This document shows, piece after piece, positions 45,510 through 59,762 of a stretch of DNA of 64,000 bases. The DNA is taken from contig JAUJYZ010001549.1 of NCBI GenBank assembly GCA_033675265.1, positions 88,501-152,500 on the forward strand, written 5' to 3'. A model generated the notes under the pieces. That model ran no database searches and was not told where the DNA came from. It saw nothing but the letters and a program-made list of their open reading frames with translations. This DNA comes from Actinostola sp. cb2023. Lineage: Eukaryota > Cnidaria > Anthozoa > Actiniaria > Actinostolidae. Within the stretch, counting starts at the first letter, position 1, and each line of letters begins with the position of its first letter. Made by a program: the position numbers and the translations under genes.

Positions 45510-47729
45510 ATGCCATTCATGAAAGTTAATCTAAACGGCAGAAAGTATGTCATCTCCGGTGTTTCAGACAGAACATCAAGCAAGCACATTCTGTGCTCCT
45601 TGGCGCGAGTGGACTCGACATTACATCTCGAAACAACTGAATTCAGCGATACGTCCATTGAAAACGATGAACGGACTAAAGGAAAGCGGACCACAAGAAC
45701 TCGCCGCACTCGAGTTCGACACAGCTCAACATCCTCGTTGGAAATATTGGAGATTAAGAATTCCATCAGAGGAACTTTGTCCGAGAAAAATGTACTGATA
45801 GACTTGGAAAACTCGGAATGGAGTGAGGGAAACGTGATTTTGAACTCAGACAAATGTCCAAGAAAGCTTCTCTTTACAGATATTGGTAAGAACATTGATA
45901 TTCCACTTCCTGAAGATCACGCAATGAGTGAGAACTGTCACGCAACGCATGGGGAAGGTCACGCAAAGTGTAATGGATGTCACGCAGATCACGCAAAGTG
46001 TAATGAGTGTCACGCGAATGTTGAAGGTCACGCAAAGTGTAATGAATGTCACGTGATATATAGTGATGGTCACGCAACATGTAGTCACGCCAAGAAGACG
46101 GAAGTGAAAAGAAGGAGGCGAAGACTGAGAAAAAGACCCGTGAGTCAGGATGTTACAAGATGGAAAGAAAATAAAGAAGAACAAGTTGAACTCGGCCAAA
46201 AAGGATGGAAATCTGCAGACGACGTTCGCGAACCAGGAAAAACATTTTCTTTTCAAGACGAAAAAACGAGAAAAAGAAACGAAAAACACAAAAAGAAACG
46301 AAAGTCAAAACGTTCACACGACAAAATCGATAACAAATCGTGTGACGATCGGACAGTCATCGTCAATTCAATCGATAGTTCATCGGGAGTTCGTCGGCAT
46401 GTTCGTAAAGAAATCGGCGATATGAGAATACAGAGGATGATCAGCCGTGCAATCGATCAACGATTCGTCGATTTCCACGTGTCGTGCTTGAAGTCTTACG
46501 CACCAGTCGATCACCATAGCAACGAACAAGAAATTCGCGCCAAATTGATCCAGCTGATTGAGAGTCAAAGAAATTGTCTATCGGCGCTTGATAAAGCTGA
46601 GAAACAAAACAGGAAGGCCGTGTCCCGGTATGCCAAGTACCTGCAGCTGGACGAGGACAAGATCCAGTTTTACAGCTTTGCTAAAGAAAAACAACCCACA
46701 GTTGAGCGAGCAAGAAAGACCAGCGAGACAGACACAGGAATTAGCGAGCTGCACTCAGACAGCTCCAACGACAGTAGACAGACACACATATACGATGCGT
46801 ACAAACATGACGCAAGCATTAGTTACGTCATCAGTGACGATTTCATCCCTGATGACGTCACGCAAAAGACGCCAGCAAAACTCCAAGAGGCAAACGATGA
46901 AGTAAACAGCAAAGACGTCACGGGTGATGACGTCATGGGTGATGACGTCACGATACAGGACACCCAGAGGTCTTCATTTCCAAACTATGTCGTGACAGTT
47001 GACGCTGTTGCAATCGATGACGTCACGCATGACGTACAAAGATACGTATACGAAAAAGATGACGACAACCAAAGCGAGATAATCGTTGCTGAACCAACCG
47101 AGGTCATTTGTGTCCCATTTGACCAATCAGAAACGAATTGTTCCCTGGTTCCCTACCGGTCAGCGGAATCCATCACTACGAGCACGCTCAGTGATATCTC
47201 GGACCCAAGTTCCCATGGTAACTGTGATGACGTAGAGGAGTTGAGGAAAGTTCTGCAGCAAGAACAGCAAAAACAACAAGAAAAGAAAAGGAAAATCGAT
47301 CGCCATTGTGAAGAGATGAGACTGATGGATTTGCGAATCAAAGAGCAGAAAAAAATGGCGATCATCTTGGAAAGACTGAAAGACCTCAACGAAGGACTCG
47401 TTCAACACGAGAACACAGAAGATAAGCAGGAAAACGACTTCAAACAAGAAAAACGAAACTTTGAAAAGTCGAAAAAATTAAGCATGAACTTGTATAAATA
47501 TCAAAAAGGCGAGATAAACAAGAACTCGTCGTGTTTGCAACAAATCGAGTCACAGATCACAAGGAAAAGATGGCACGTTGAATCAGCCGTGAAGGAACTG
47601 GGACGAGTGGTTGCCAGTTCTTCACGGTCACAGCTAGACCGCATTCGATCTCTAGAGGATTTGCCGGTGTTTGCGAGCTTAGCAACCACGGCTGATTTGA
47701 AGCCAAAGTTAAATAATACTTTAGTGTAG
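45510..47729 (+). CDS. RASSF7-10-like coiled-coil protein, 739 residues
   Basis: One intronless ATG-to-TAG frame of 740 codons. A TTTTCCAG acceptor 18 bp before the ATG suggests a 5' UTR exon upstream. Residues 4-34 (KVNLNGRKYVISGVSDRTSS) resemble the first strands of the RA/ubiquitin-like domain of N-terminal RASSF proteins. Residues 137-194 are His/Cys-rich with three CxxCH motifs (CNGCH, CNECH, CNECH). Residues 196-270 are strongly basic, with possible nuclear signals. Residues 335-375 and 575-700 are predicted helical/coiled coil, with a C-terminal part reminiscent of RASSF9/10. Residues 445-505 are acidic DDVT-type repeats. The likely role is scaffolding, inferred only. The RA domain is short and diverged, so an unrelated coiled-coil protein is possible. 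Confidence 0.75.
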   Translation: MPFMKVNLNGRKYVISGVSDRTSSKHILCSLARVDSTLHLETTEFSDTSIENDERTKGKRTTRTRRTRVRHSSTSSLEILEIKNSIRGTLSEKNVLIDLENSEWSEGNVILNSDKCPRKLLFTDIGKNIDIPLPEDHAMSENCHATHGEGHAKCNGCHADHAKCNECHANVEGHAKCNECHVIYSDGHATCSHAKKTEVKRRRRRLRKRPVSQDVTRWKENKEEQVELGQKGWKSADDVREPGKTFSFQDEKTRKRNEKHKKKRKSKRSHDKIDNKSCDDRTVIVNSIDSSSGVRRHVRKEIGDMRIQRMISRAIDQRFVDFHVSCLKSYAPVDHHSNEQEIRAKLIQLIESQRNCLSALDKAEKQNRKAVSRYAKYLQLDEDKIQFYSFAKEKQPTVERARKTSETDTGISELHSDSSNDSRQTHIYDAYKHDASISYVISDDFIPDDVTQKTPAKLQEANDEVNSKDVTGDDVMGDDVTIQDTQRSSFPNYVVTVDAVAIDDVTHDVQRYVYEKDDDNQSEIIVAEPTEVICVPFDQSETNCSLVPYRSAESITTSTLSDISDPSSHGNCDDVEELRKVLQQEQQKQQEKKRKIDRHCEEMRLMDLRIKEQKKMAIILERLKDLNEGLVQHENTEDKQENDFKQEKRNFEKSKKLSMNLYKYQKGEINKNSSCLQQIESQITRKRWHVESAVKELGRVVASSSRSQLDRIRSLEDLPVFASLATTADLKPKLNNTLV

Positions 47730-47756
47730 ATTTTATGGTCTCAGATTGACGCTCGC

Positions 47757-47824
47757 CTGTTAAACCTCTCGAAAGCGACCACCCTTGTTATTAAACAAGG
47801 TGGTCGTTTTCGAGAGGTAATAAC
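47757..47824. repeat. Single GACCACC hairpin (family G)
   Basis: ACCTCTCGAAAGCGACCACC and GGTGGTCGTTTTCGAGAGGT form a tight fold-back about 30 bp after the stop of the RASSF-like gene. It is a relative of the array at 25715-26290. A T26-type homopolymer follows at 47876-47902. Confidence 0.85.
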
Positions 47825-47871
47825 TACAGATTCAGTTTTACAAGCAACACAAGCAAGCAAAAGACATGAAA

Positions 47872-47902
<31 letters not shown>

Positions 47903-48650
47903 CAAGATTCGCCGATAAGGCAGGTGTTGTACAATAGGACACGAAGTCCCCTTTAAAATACTGGTAAAAGACAGTGCGAGGATACTGGTATTCAAATGTT
48001 CTTACGTACATTTATGATGTACAATACTATATTCGTTTAATCATCGAAATCATTAATTCAAATGTTATTAAATACTATTGAATATAAAGTATTTTCTCAG
48101 TTTTAGAGTTTAGAGAGGTCAGCGGTTTCTAAAGAGAGAGGAAGGGATATAAAACGGCGCGGTGGTTTGATTGATTCTATACTTGTCCGCAATTCGGCAC
48201 GCAAAATGCACGTTGCTGCACCTGGAAGTCCCCCTCCTTTCTGTGACTGTTATGTCTTTCCCCTCGTTAGATATAAAGTTCATTCAGTCATTCAATCTCT
48301 GTAAACAATTGCTGGTTTGCAATCAATCCCTGGAGATTTCAAGTACAAAGACGCAGATTATTATTATTATTGATATGTTATTTATTATTATTATTATTAT
48401 TATTTCTGTGCGATGCAGATTATGTTGGTTATACCACTAGACACCTTTACCAACGAGTAGCTGAGCATAAGAATTCCACCATTGGTAAACACTTCCAAGC
48501 AGCACATGGCAGCCACACCGATGTCGACCAATCACAGTTCCACATTCTCAAGAAGTGCAAAGGAAAATTTGACTGTCTAATCTACGAGATGTTGTTCATT
48601 AAGAAACTGAGACCCAGTCTAAATATACAAACGGACTCCGTGCGTGCTAA

Positions 48651-48824
48651 AGGTGCGGTAATACGGGCAACAAAATCGTGCAACTTGTCGCGCAACATTG
48701 TTGCGTTGCAAGTTGCAGAGCAATGTTTCTCGTATTACCACCGTTCGCGCAACTTGTCGCGAAAATGTTACTGAAAATGTTGCGCGACAAGTTGCACGAT
48801 TTTGTTGCTCGTATTACCGCACCT
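48651..48824. mobile_element. 174-bp MITE with TAA target duplication (Harbinger-like)
   Basis: The ends AGGTGCGGTAATACG and CGTATTACCGCACCT are inverted repeats of about 50 bp (inner CGTGCAACTTGTCGCGCAAC against GTTGCGCGACAAGTTGCACG). It is flanked by TAA on both sides (48648-48650, 48825-48827), as expected for PIF/Harbinger insertion. It interrupts the Penelope-like frame. Confidence 0.85.
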
Positions 48825-48915
48825 TAAACTCTTTGTTTGACTTTAGTACTTTTTTGTATAATCAACGTTATTGTTCTTATTGTTATATATCTATCTTTCA
48901 TTTTCATTTTACTTT

Positions 48916-48952
48916 ACTTGATAATGGCGTTCAGTTAACGTCGAAACGTCGT
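48916..48952 (+). ncRNA. Degenerate hammerhead-ribozyme-like motif
   Basis: TTGATAAT is followed by a six-pair stem, GGCGTT-CAGTT-AACGTC (one G.U), then GAAACGTC. This is the CUGAUGA / stem II / GAAA order of a hammerhead core, with two changes in the first box. Penelope-like elements are known to carry hammerhead ribozymes. The copy is probably inactive. Confidence 0.45.
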
Positions 48953-49065
48953 CTATATTATATATTTTATAATGTATTTTAAGAACATTTTATCGCAGAT
49001 TTTCCGATAGTTAAATTATTATTATTATTATTATTATTATTATAAATCATATAATAGCAAAGACA

Positions 49066-49146
49066 CAGCGGCCATGTTGGTGGTACAAGCAAGAGAAGCT
49101 AATGAGGAATGCTTTGTTATCACGGGAACCAACATGGCCGCCATGA
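49066..49146. repeat. Inverted repeat GCGGCCATGTTGG / CCAACATGGCCGC
   Basis: A perfect 13-bp arm pair about 55 bp apart, next to a (TTA)n tract. It may be a small element or a pair of CCAT-type regulatory motifs. 49150-49700 shows no gene. Confidence 0.6.
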
Positions 49147-49709
49147 CGTCACGTGCAAATCAGCAATAGCTATGCAGCAATTTCGTCATTGCGTTGAACA
49201 TTCTCTGCATAACTTCACGAGTCCATTGTAGGCTTGCAGTGTCACGTGCACAGCTATTAAAACTCCCTGCTTTGATTTATCGTACCATCTGTTCTGCACG
49301 GTGTATAAACGGCCATGAATTTCATCTCGTTTCTTCGTCGATGAGAAATGCTGACTCGTACTTCACAGGTAATAGATTTATGTGCTTATTTGCCTTGTGA
49401 CACGCAAACTGAGGCATGACCTCAGTGTATAAGAACCTTACATACAAACACTGTTTACAAGACTACTGTATCGCTAATTTTCAAAATAACCACAATAATA
49501 CATACAAATATGGATTCATCAATCCAGTAAGTACTGCAAAGGGTTTAGGGATCTTTAGAACTTAGAACGAAGTGAGTTGATACACGCAGTGAAGAGAAAA
49601 ATGCAATTACGTCAGTTGTGAGGTTTTTACACCGAGGTAAACCCCCAAATAGAGGCGACCTATTTTAAATGCAGAATTGGTCGAATCATTTGTAAAATGC
49701 TTGGTCGAC

Positions 49710-49834
49710 TGGCAAGGTCTTCATGTAGCTGCACAAATTGTCCTAGCAATTGCTTTTTGTGTAAAAACAATACATAGAACGACAATAGAACAATAGCCAG
49801 GACTTTTGTGCAGCTACACGATCGAAGACCTGGC
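49710..49834. mobile_element. MITE family B, copy 3
   Basis: GGCAAGGTCTTCATGTAGCT at the left and CAGCTACACGATCGAAGACC at the right with the shared GAACAATAGCCAGGACTTTT arm. It is the most complete match to copy 1 at 13032-13152. Confidence 0.85.
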
Positions 49835-49871
49835 CGATCGAGTATGTATCATAGACACCATTTACAACAGT

Positions 49872-50170
49872 AAAGGAATTAAGGGAAGGAAGGAAACTAG
49901 AAGGAAGGAAGGTGGGAAAGAAGGAAGGAAGGAAGGTGGGAAAGAAGGAAGGAAGGAAAGTGGGAAAGAAGGAAGGAAGGTGGGAAAGAAGGGAGGAGGG
50001 AAAGAAGGAAGGAAGGAAGGGAGGGAGGAAGGGAGGAAGGGGGGAAGGAAAGGAGGAAGGAAGGAAGGAAAGAAAGAAAGAAAGAAGGATGGAAGGAAGG
50101 GAGGAAGGAAGAAAGGAAGGAAAGAAGGATGGAAAGAAGGAAGGAAGGAAGGAAGGAAAGAAGGAAGGAA
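49872..50170. repeat. GGAA/AAGG microsatellite
   Basis: GGAAGGAAGGTGGGAAAGAA-type purine tract of about 300 bp, ending in a short (TAA)n; a minor second patch lies at 50423-50482. GGAA repeats can be bound by ETS factors, but no link is implied. Confidence 0.95.
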
Positions 50171-50552
50171 TAATAATAATTAATAATAATAATTTATTCA
50201 TTTATATTGTGCAAATATCAATCGTAAAAATTTTCAAATGCGCATTACAATGGTATACAATAATAATATTTAAATAAAAATAAAATAAAAATAAAAATAT
50301 GGAAATATAATGATAACATAACTGTGAAGAAAAGATATAAAAATATATGTACATAAATTATCCCTTATAAAAATGCTTTTTTAAATAAAAACGTCTTTAA
50401 AACCCTCTTAAAAATATCAACTGAAGGAAGGAAGGAAGGAAGGAAAGGAATTAAAAGAAGAAAGGAAGGAAGGAGGGAAGGAAACACAGAGAGAATATAG
50501 AAATATTCTCTAACAGTATAGCGATGTCCGCTGTTTGTTTACCAACCATGAT

Positions 50553-50762
50553 TAGAGTCGTTTTCGTATGAGTGGGAAGTAGTTACGGTACGGCTCGTGC
50601 CGTGCAGTGACCGTATCGCGCCATCATCGTGCGGTACCCAAGCATTGTGATTGGTTGTGAAATGATTTCGCGCGCTGTGATTGGTTGAATACAATGTCTT
50701 CTATTCCGTACCGTGACCGTAACTCCGTACCGTAGGTTTCCCACTCATACGAAAACGACTCT
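50553..50762. mobile_element. MITE-like element with GGTACGG inner repeats
   Basis: TAGAGTCGTTTTCGTATGAG and TGGGAA at the left mirror TTCCCACTCATACGAAAAC and GACTCTA at the right. The inside has GTTACGGTACGG / CCGTACCG arms and two GATTGGTTG boxes. A short relative (TAGAGCAGATTTCGTATGA / TCATACGAAATCAGCTCTA) is at 51672-51739. Confidence 0.85.
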
Positions 50763-51159
50763 ACAATAGCTCTACACAAGTTGCTTTATTTCATCAGCCC
50801 GAATCGATCTCTGGTTGGCAAAAAAAATGGCTTACGTCACCGTGAACATCGCTATAAGTACATCCATAACAATGCTGTGACGCTCTCGTCTACAGGGGAC
50901 ACACCACCCAGAAAACGGTCTTTCAATACACACTTCATCGTCAGGTATGTGATTTTACTTCGATAAATCTTTTTTCTACAAATGTACGGTATACTAAGTT
51001 CTATGTACAAATGTATTTGCAATCAGGATTGAAATGTTGTTTTTCGTTCTCTGAACGTCTGCACATTATTAAAATAATATTTACAAGTAATGTATATACG
51101 ATGTATTGAATAGATTATTGAGCACCCGCGTAATTCCGTACGACATACGTAAGGTCGAA

Positions 51160-51520
51160 CGTAACGGTTCAGTATACAGATTATTCAATACGTACGTGTA
51201 CGTTACGTGTCTCGTACGGAAGTACTACGGCTATACAAATACGTAAGAACGTAACGGTTCAGTATATAGGTTATTCAATACGTACGTGTACGTTACGTGT
51301 CTCGTACGGAAGTACTACGGCTATACAAATACGTAAGAACGTAACGGTTCAGTATATAGGTTATTCAATACGTACGTGTACGCTACGTGTCTCGTACGGA
51401 TGTACTACGGCTATACAAATACGTAAGAACGTAACGGTTCAGTATATAGGTTATTCAATATGTACGTGTACGATACGTGTCTCGTACGGAAGTACTACGG
51501 CTATACAAATACGTTAGGCG
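51160..51520. repeat. 91-bp tandem repeat, four copies
   Basis: GTAACGGTTCAGTATA, GGTTATTCAATACGTACGTG, TACGTTACGTGTCTCGTACG and GAAGTACTACGGCTATAC repeat with a 91-bp period and over 95% identity. It is rich in TACGTA/CGTACG palindromes and lies in a broader TACG-rich zone (51120-51860). Confidence 0.95.
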
Positions 51521-52109
51521 GAAAGTACGGTTGCGTTTTTATTACGTTAATTTCTAATTACTAGCCTTTAAAAAGCAAACGTCCGTTACGTCGATATGTC
51601 GTGGCTGCGGTTTGGTTACGGAATTATTACGTATTCGTTACGGAGTCGCTACGCTTCGTTAGCAGAATGGCTAGAGCAGATTTCGTATGACTGTGAAAAT
51701 CTTACGTGATTCTTCACATTCATACGAAATCAGCTCTAAGTTTCAGTACGATACTTAGATCTGCTTACAGTTACGTTACGGTACAAAAAGCCTTTGCGTT
51801 TTCGTCCTTCATACTAGATATGACGTATTATCTTACGTTACCGTTACGTTGCATTTCTTGTGCGTAACTCGTTGATTTCAGTCACTTGTCTTCTACATTT
51901 CTTACTTTAACGTAAAGGTTTCTGTATTTACACGGTAAAACTAGTTAAACCATCAGCAACAATATTGGGTCAACTAGACCTTGAGGGATTGCTGATTTGT
52001 AATTATGCGGCTATGTTTGTCGATAACAACAATAGATACGTCATCAGTGGCGCAACAACATTGTGATTTCGTTGCCTTGGCAATGATTGCGGTCTAAAAT
52101 ACCTTCTTC

Positions 52110-52455
52110 ACTATCCTGGTTCTCCACCAACTGGTTTTCCACCAACCGGTTTCTCCACCAACCGGTTTCTCCACCAACTGGAATCTCCACCAACTGGAAT
52201 CTCCGCCTACCGGTTTCTCTGCCAACCGGTTTCTCCGCCAACCGGTTTCTCCGCCAACCGGTTTCTCCGCCAACCGGTTTCTCCGCCTACCGGTTTTTCC
52301 ACCAACCGGTTTCTCCGCCAATCGGTTTCTCCACCAACCGGTTTTTCCACCAACCGGTTTCTCCACCAACCGGTTTCTCCGGACCAATCGGTTTCTCCAC
52401 CAACCGGTTTCTCCACCAAACGGTTTCTCCACCAAACGGTTTCTCCACCAAATGA
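52110..52455. repeat. 16-bp minisatellite (CTCCACCAACCGGTTT)
   Basis: About 21 copies with small variants (CCGCCAACCGG, CCGCCTACCGG). Because 16 is not a multiple of three and the unit lacks stops, frames stay open on both strands; these are artefacts. It lies downstream of the ETS gene stop. Confidence 0.95.
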
Positions 52456-52801
52456 TATCTCCATGTATATCTCCACTATCCCATGCTCTCCAACAAATAC
52501 CCTCTAAACCTTAAGCAACACTTAACTATCAACTATCTTTACCAAACCGCCAGATCTCCGACTGCCCAACTTCTTCGTTAATTGGGTTCTCCATCAGCCC
52601 ATCTTCTCCACCATGTTCTTTCATTACAAGGCCTATTCATATATTACACTACTACAAAAGTGAGGGGGAGGGGTGGGTGTGCAGGAATATTTATACTGTA
52701 AATTACAGTTTGGATCCTACATATTCCCATCCCTCCCCCATCGGAGAATTTTTGATTGTGTTGGAATATACAAATGTCATTAATTTTACCACTACACTGG
52801 A

Positions 52802-57489
<4,688 letters not shown>

Positions 57490-58460
57490 GACTTGCGAAA
57501 TCTATCAAGGGGCAAATCAAAACAAAAACTCAACACGGATTAAACAAACTTCGAGGTGAGAAAGAAAAATATTGTAGCAACATTTCCCCTCGATAAGAAC
57601 AACTGATTGAATTGTGTTTCAGCTGATCGACTACTGAGTTGTACATTGATAATCGATGAGCGAGCAAATCGCTGAAGAACTTCACGTTAGTTTTTGTAGT
57701 CGAGTAGGTAGTGGACACAGCAGCGCGCGCCTCGATCGCTGCACGAAGACTATCTTCTACCAAAACGAACACCATAAGAAACCTTATTTCTTGTCCGTAA
57801 ATATTTCAAACTCACCTAATGAAATCACCAAGACAGCTCGTTGAATCCAGCAAAGAAAATTCGCTTTTGACTCCAACCCAAACACGTCCGGACACAGCTA
57901 TTCCAAGAAGACGGCGTTGAAGTCACAGATATTCGGGGTCACTAGACTTGTAATGTTTGATCGGTCGAGGAAACCCCCGATTCCCAGAAAACGTAATCAT
58001 TCACGTAATCTGATTGGCAAGCTGTCATACGCCGTGCCATAAATGGCTTTGGAAGGCGATTACTAAAAACTCACATGACTAGATGACGCGTTATGAAATT
58101 ATACTGGCCAATCACAACACAGGAATATCATATACTGGGAAACCCCCATGACGTCAGAGGGTATGTAAATATCTATTTTGGGAAAATTCGTGTATTCGGA
58201 ATAATTTGTATCGTAAAAAGAAAATGCTACTTTCAGTTTATTTATTTGTTTATTTTACAGAAAAAAGATCTTAAGAAGGTTGAGTTAAAGCTGAAGGTGA
58301 AACTTTAGGGTCAAATTGCTGCGAAATGTCGCTTTGTCTTCACGTCGAAGTGGGATGGGTATTGATGACACAGAGGCGTTACAAGCGTTACAGATTCCAC
58401 GAAACGCAGTATTAGAAAACACAGAATACCAGAGAGATAATAACAACTAGAGTATTTGAA
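57490..58460. other. 5' flank of the ETS gene, no gene recognised
   Basis: Probably holds the ETS promoter. A 62-codon plus-strand frame at 57656 (MSEQIAEELHVSF) diverges from the ETS gene but resembles nothing I know. No TATA box is obvious. Confidence 0.4.
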
Positions 58461-58464
58461 GTGT

Positions 58465-58865
58465 TTAAATTAAATAATCATTCATTCATTCATTCATTCA
58501 TTCATTCGTTCATTCATTCATTTATTCATTCATACATTCTTCAATTCATTCATTCATTCATTCATTCATTCATTCATTCATTTATTCAATTACTAGTTAT
58601 TCATACATTCTTCAATTCATTCATTCATTCATTCATTCGTTCATTCATTCATTTATTCAATTACTAGTTATTCATACATTCTTCAATTCATTCATTCATT
58701 CATTCATTCGTTCATTCATTCATTTATTCAATTACTAGTTATTCATACATTCTTCAATTCATTCATTCATTCATTCATTCATTCATTTATTCATTCGTTC
58801 ATTCATTCATTTATTCAATTACTAGTTATTCATACATTCTTCAATTCATTCATTCATTCATCCAT
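58465..58865. repeat. ATTC array with higher-order period
   Basis: ATTC tetranucleotides are organised in a larger unit of about 65-95 bp ending in TTTATTCAATTACTAGTTAT and TCATACATTCTTCAATTCAT, repeated four to five times. This shows secondary amplification of a microsatellite plus flank. Confidence 0.95.
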
Positions 58866-59442
58866 TCTCTTTCTCAAATGTTTGGGGTTTTGGGTTCTAT
58901 ATTATATTTAACCTTACTAAGATAAATGATCACAAGTAAACAGCTAAAACATATTGTCTTAATTTTGCTGATAAGCGACACTCACAAGGGAAAACCCCTG
59001 CATGTGCGTGCATGGTCAGTTCTCTAGCCTGCGTTACAGTCGGAACCAAACCTCTATACGCTTGTATAACCACAGGCAACCCAAGCTCTTTTTTAGAAAA
59101 AAATTTAAAATTGCTTGAAATGGTGAGAATTTGATTAAAATATGTTTTATCGCTTATTTTACATTTTAAAAATCGTTTTTTCCTATCTTGGCCTTCTTCC
59201 TGGCCTCATCCCACATTTTAAACTGATGTTCTAGAAACCACCAAAGACTGCCTCGCCCGTCTCATCCAATGTGCTGGAGAAATAACGTTGAGTCCATTCA
59301 AGTGATATTTCCACTAGTCTTTCATCGAGGGCAAACACCTCGAAAAACGTGGAACTAATTCAGCCAATCAAAACACTCGAACCCAGTCTTCCAATACTTA
59401 TCATAGAGCATATGCCGGGATATTACGGTGGCCCATAGGGGA

Positions 59443-59672
59443 CACGCTGCAAATAAGACAAGTTGCTGCAAATAAGACGAGTTGCTGCAAATAAAAAACG
59501 AGTTGCTGCAAATAAAACAAGTTGCTGCAAATAAAACAAGTTGCTGCAAATAAAACGAGTTGCTGCAAATAAAACGAGTTGCTGCAAATAAGACGAGTTG
59601 CTGCAAATAAAACGAGTTGCTGCAAATAAAACGAGTCGCTGCAAATAAAACGAGTTGCTGCAAATAAGGACA
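59443..59672. repeat. 19-bp minisatellite (GTTGCTGCAAATAAAACGA)
   Basis: About 12 copies with minor variants (AAGACGA, AAAACAA). As in the 16-bp array, frames on the minus strand stay open by chance (LFAATRFICSNS). Confidence 0.95.
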
Positions 59673-59762
59673 TAAAACACTGCGCGCGCAGGGTGCGAGC
59701 GAAGGCTGGGTTCGACGACTCGTGCTTGGTAGCCTAGCCATCCACTTTCCTCTCTTCGAATT

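Larger units (their letters stand above)
48405..48990 (+). pseudogene. Penelope-like retroelement, 3' fragment with GIY-YIG endonuclease
   Basis: From 48409 the frame reads CDADYVGYTTRHLYQRVAEH, then IGKHFQAAHG, FHILKKCKGKFDCLIYEMLF and IKKLRPSLN: the C-terminal GIY-YIG endonuclease region of Penelope-like elements, with the YVGYT start, the Arg of RHLYQR and the Glu of IYEM present. The reverse transcriptase part is absent; the 5' break is at a TTA microsatellite. The frame is cut at RAK by a 174-bp MITE; short terminal coding sequence and a 3' tail with a hammerhead-like motif follow. It cannot encode a working element. Confidence 0.8.

Noticed and set aside
52087..52476. Overlapping frames on both strands in 52.1-52.5 kb
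   Set aside because: A 16-bp stop-free repeat keeps all frames open; no gene structure.
59355..59741. LFAATRFICSNS-type repeat protein on the minus strand
   Set aside because: Product of the 19-bp minisatellite, open in three frames at once.
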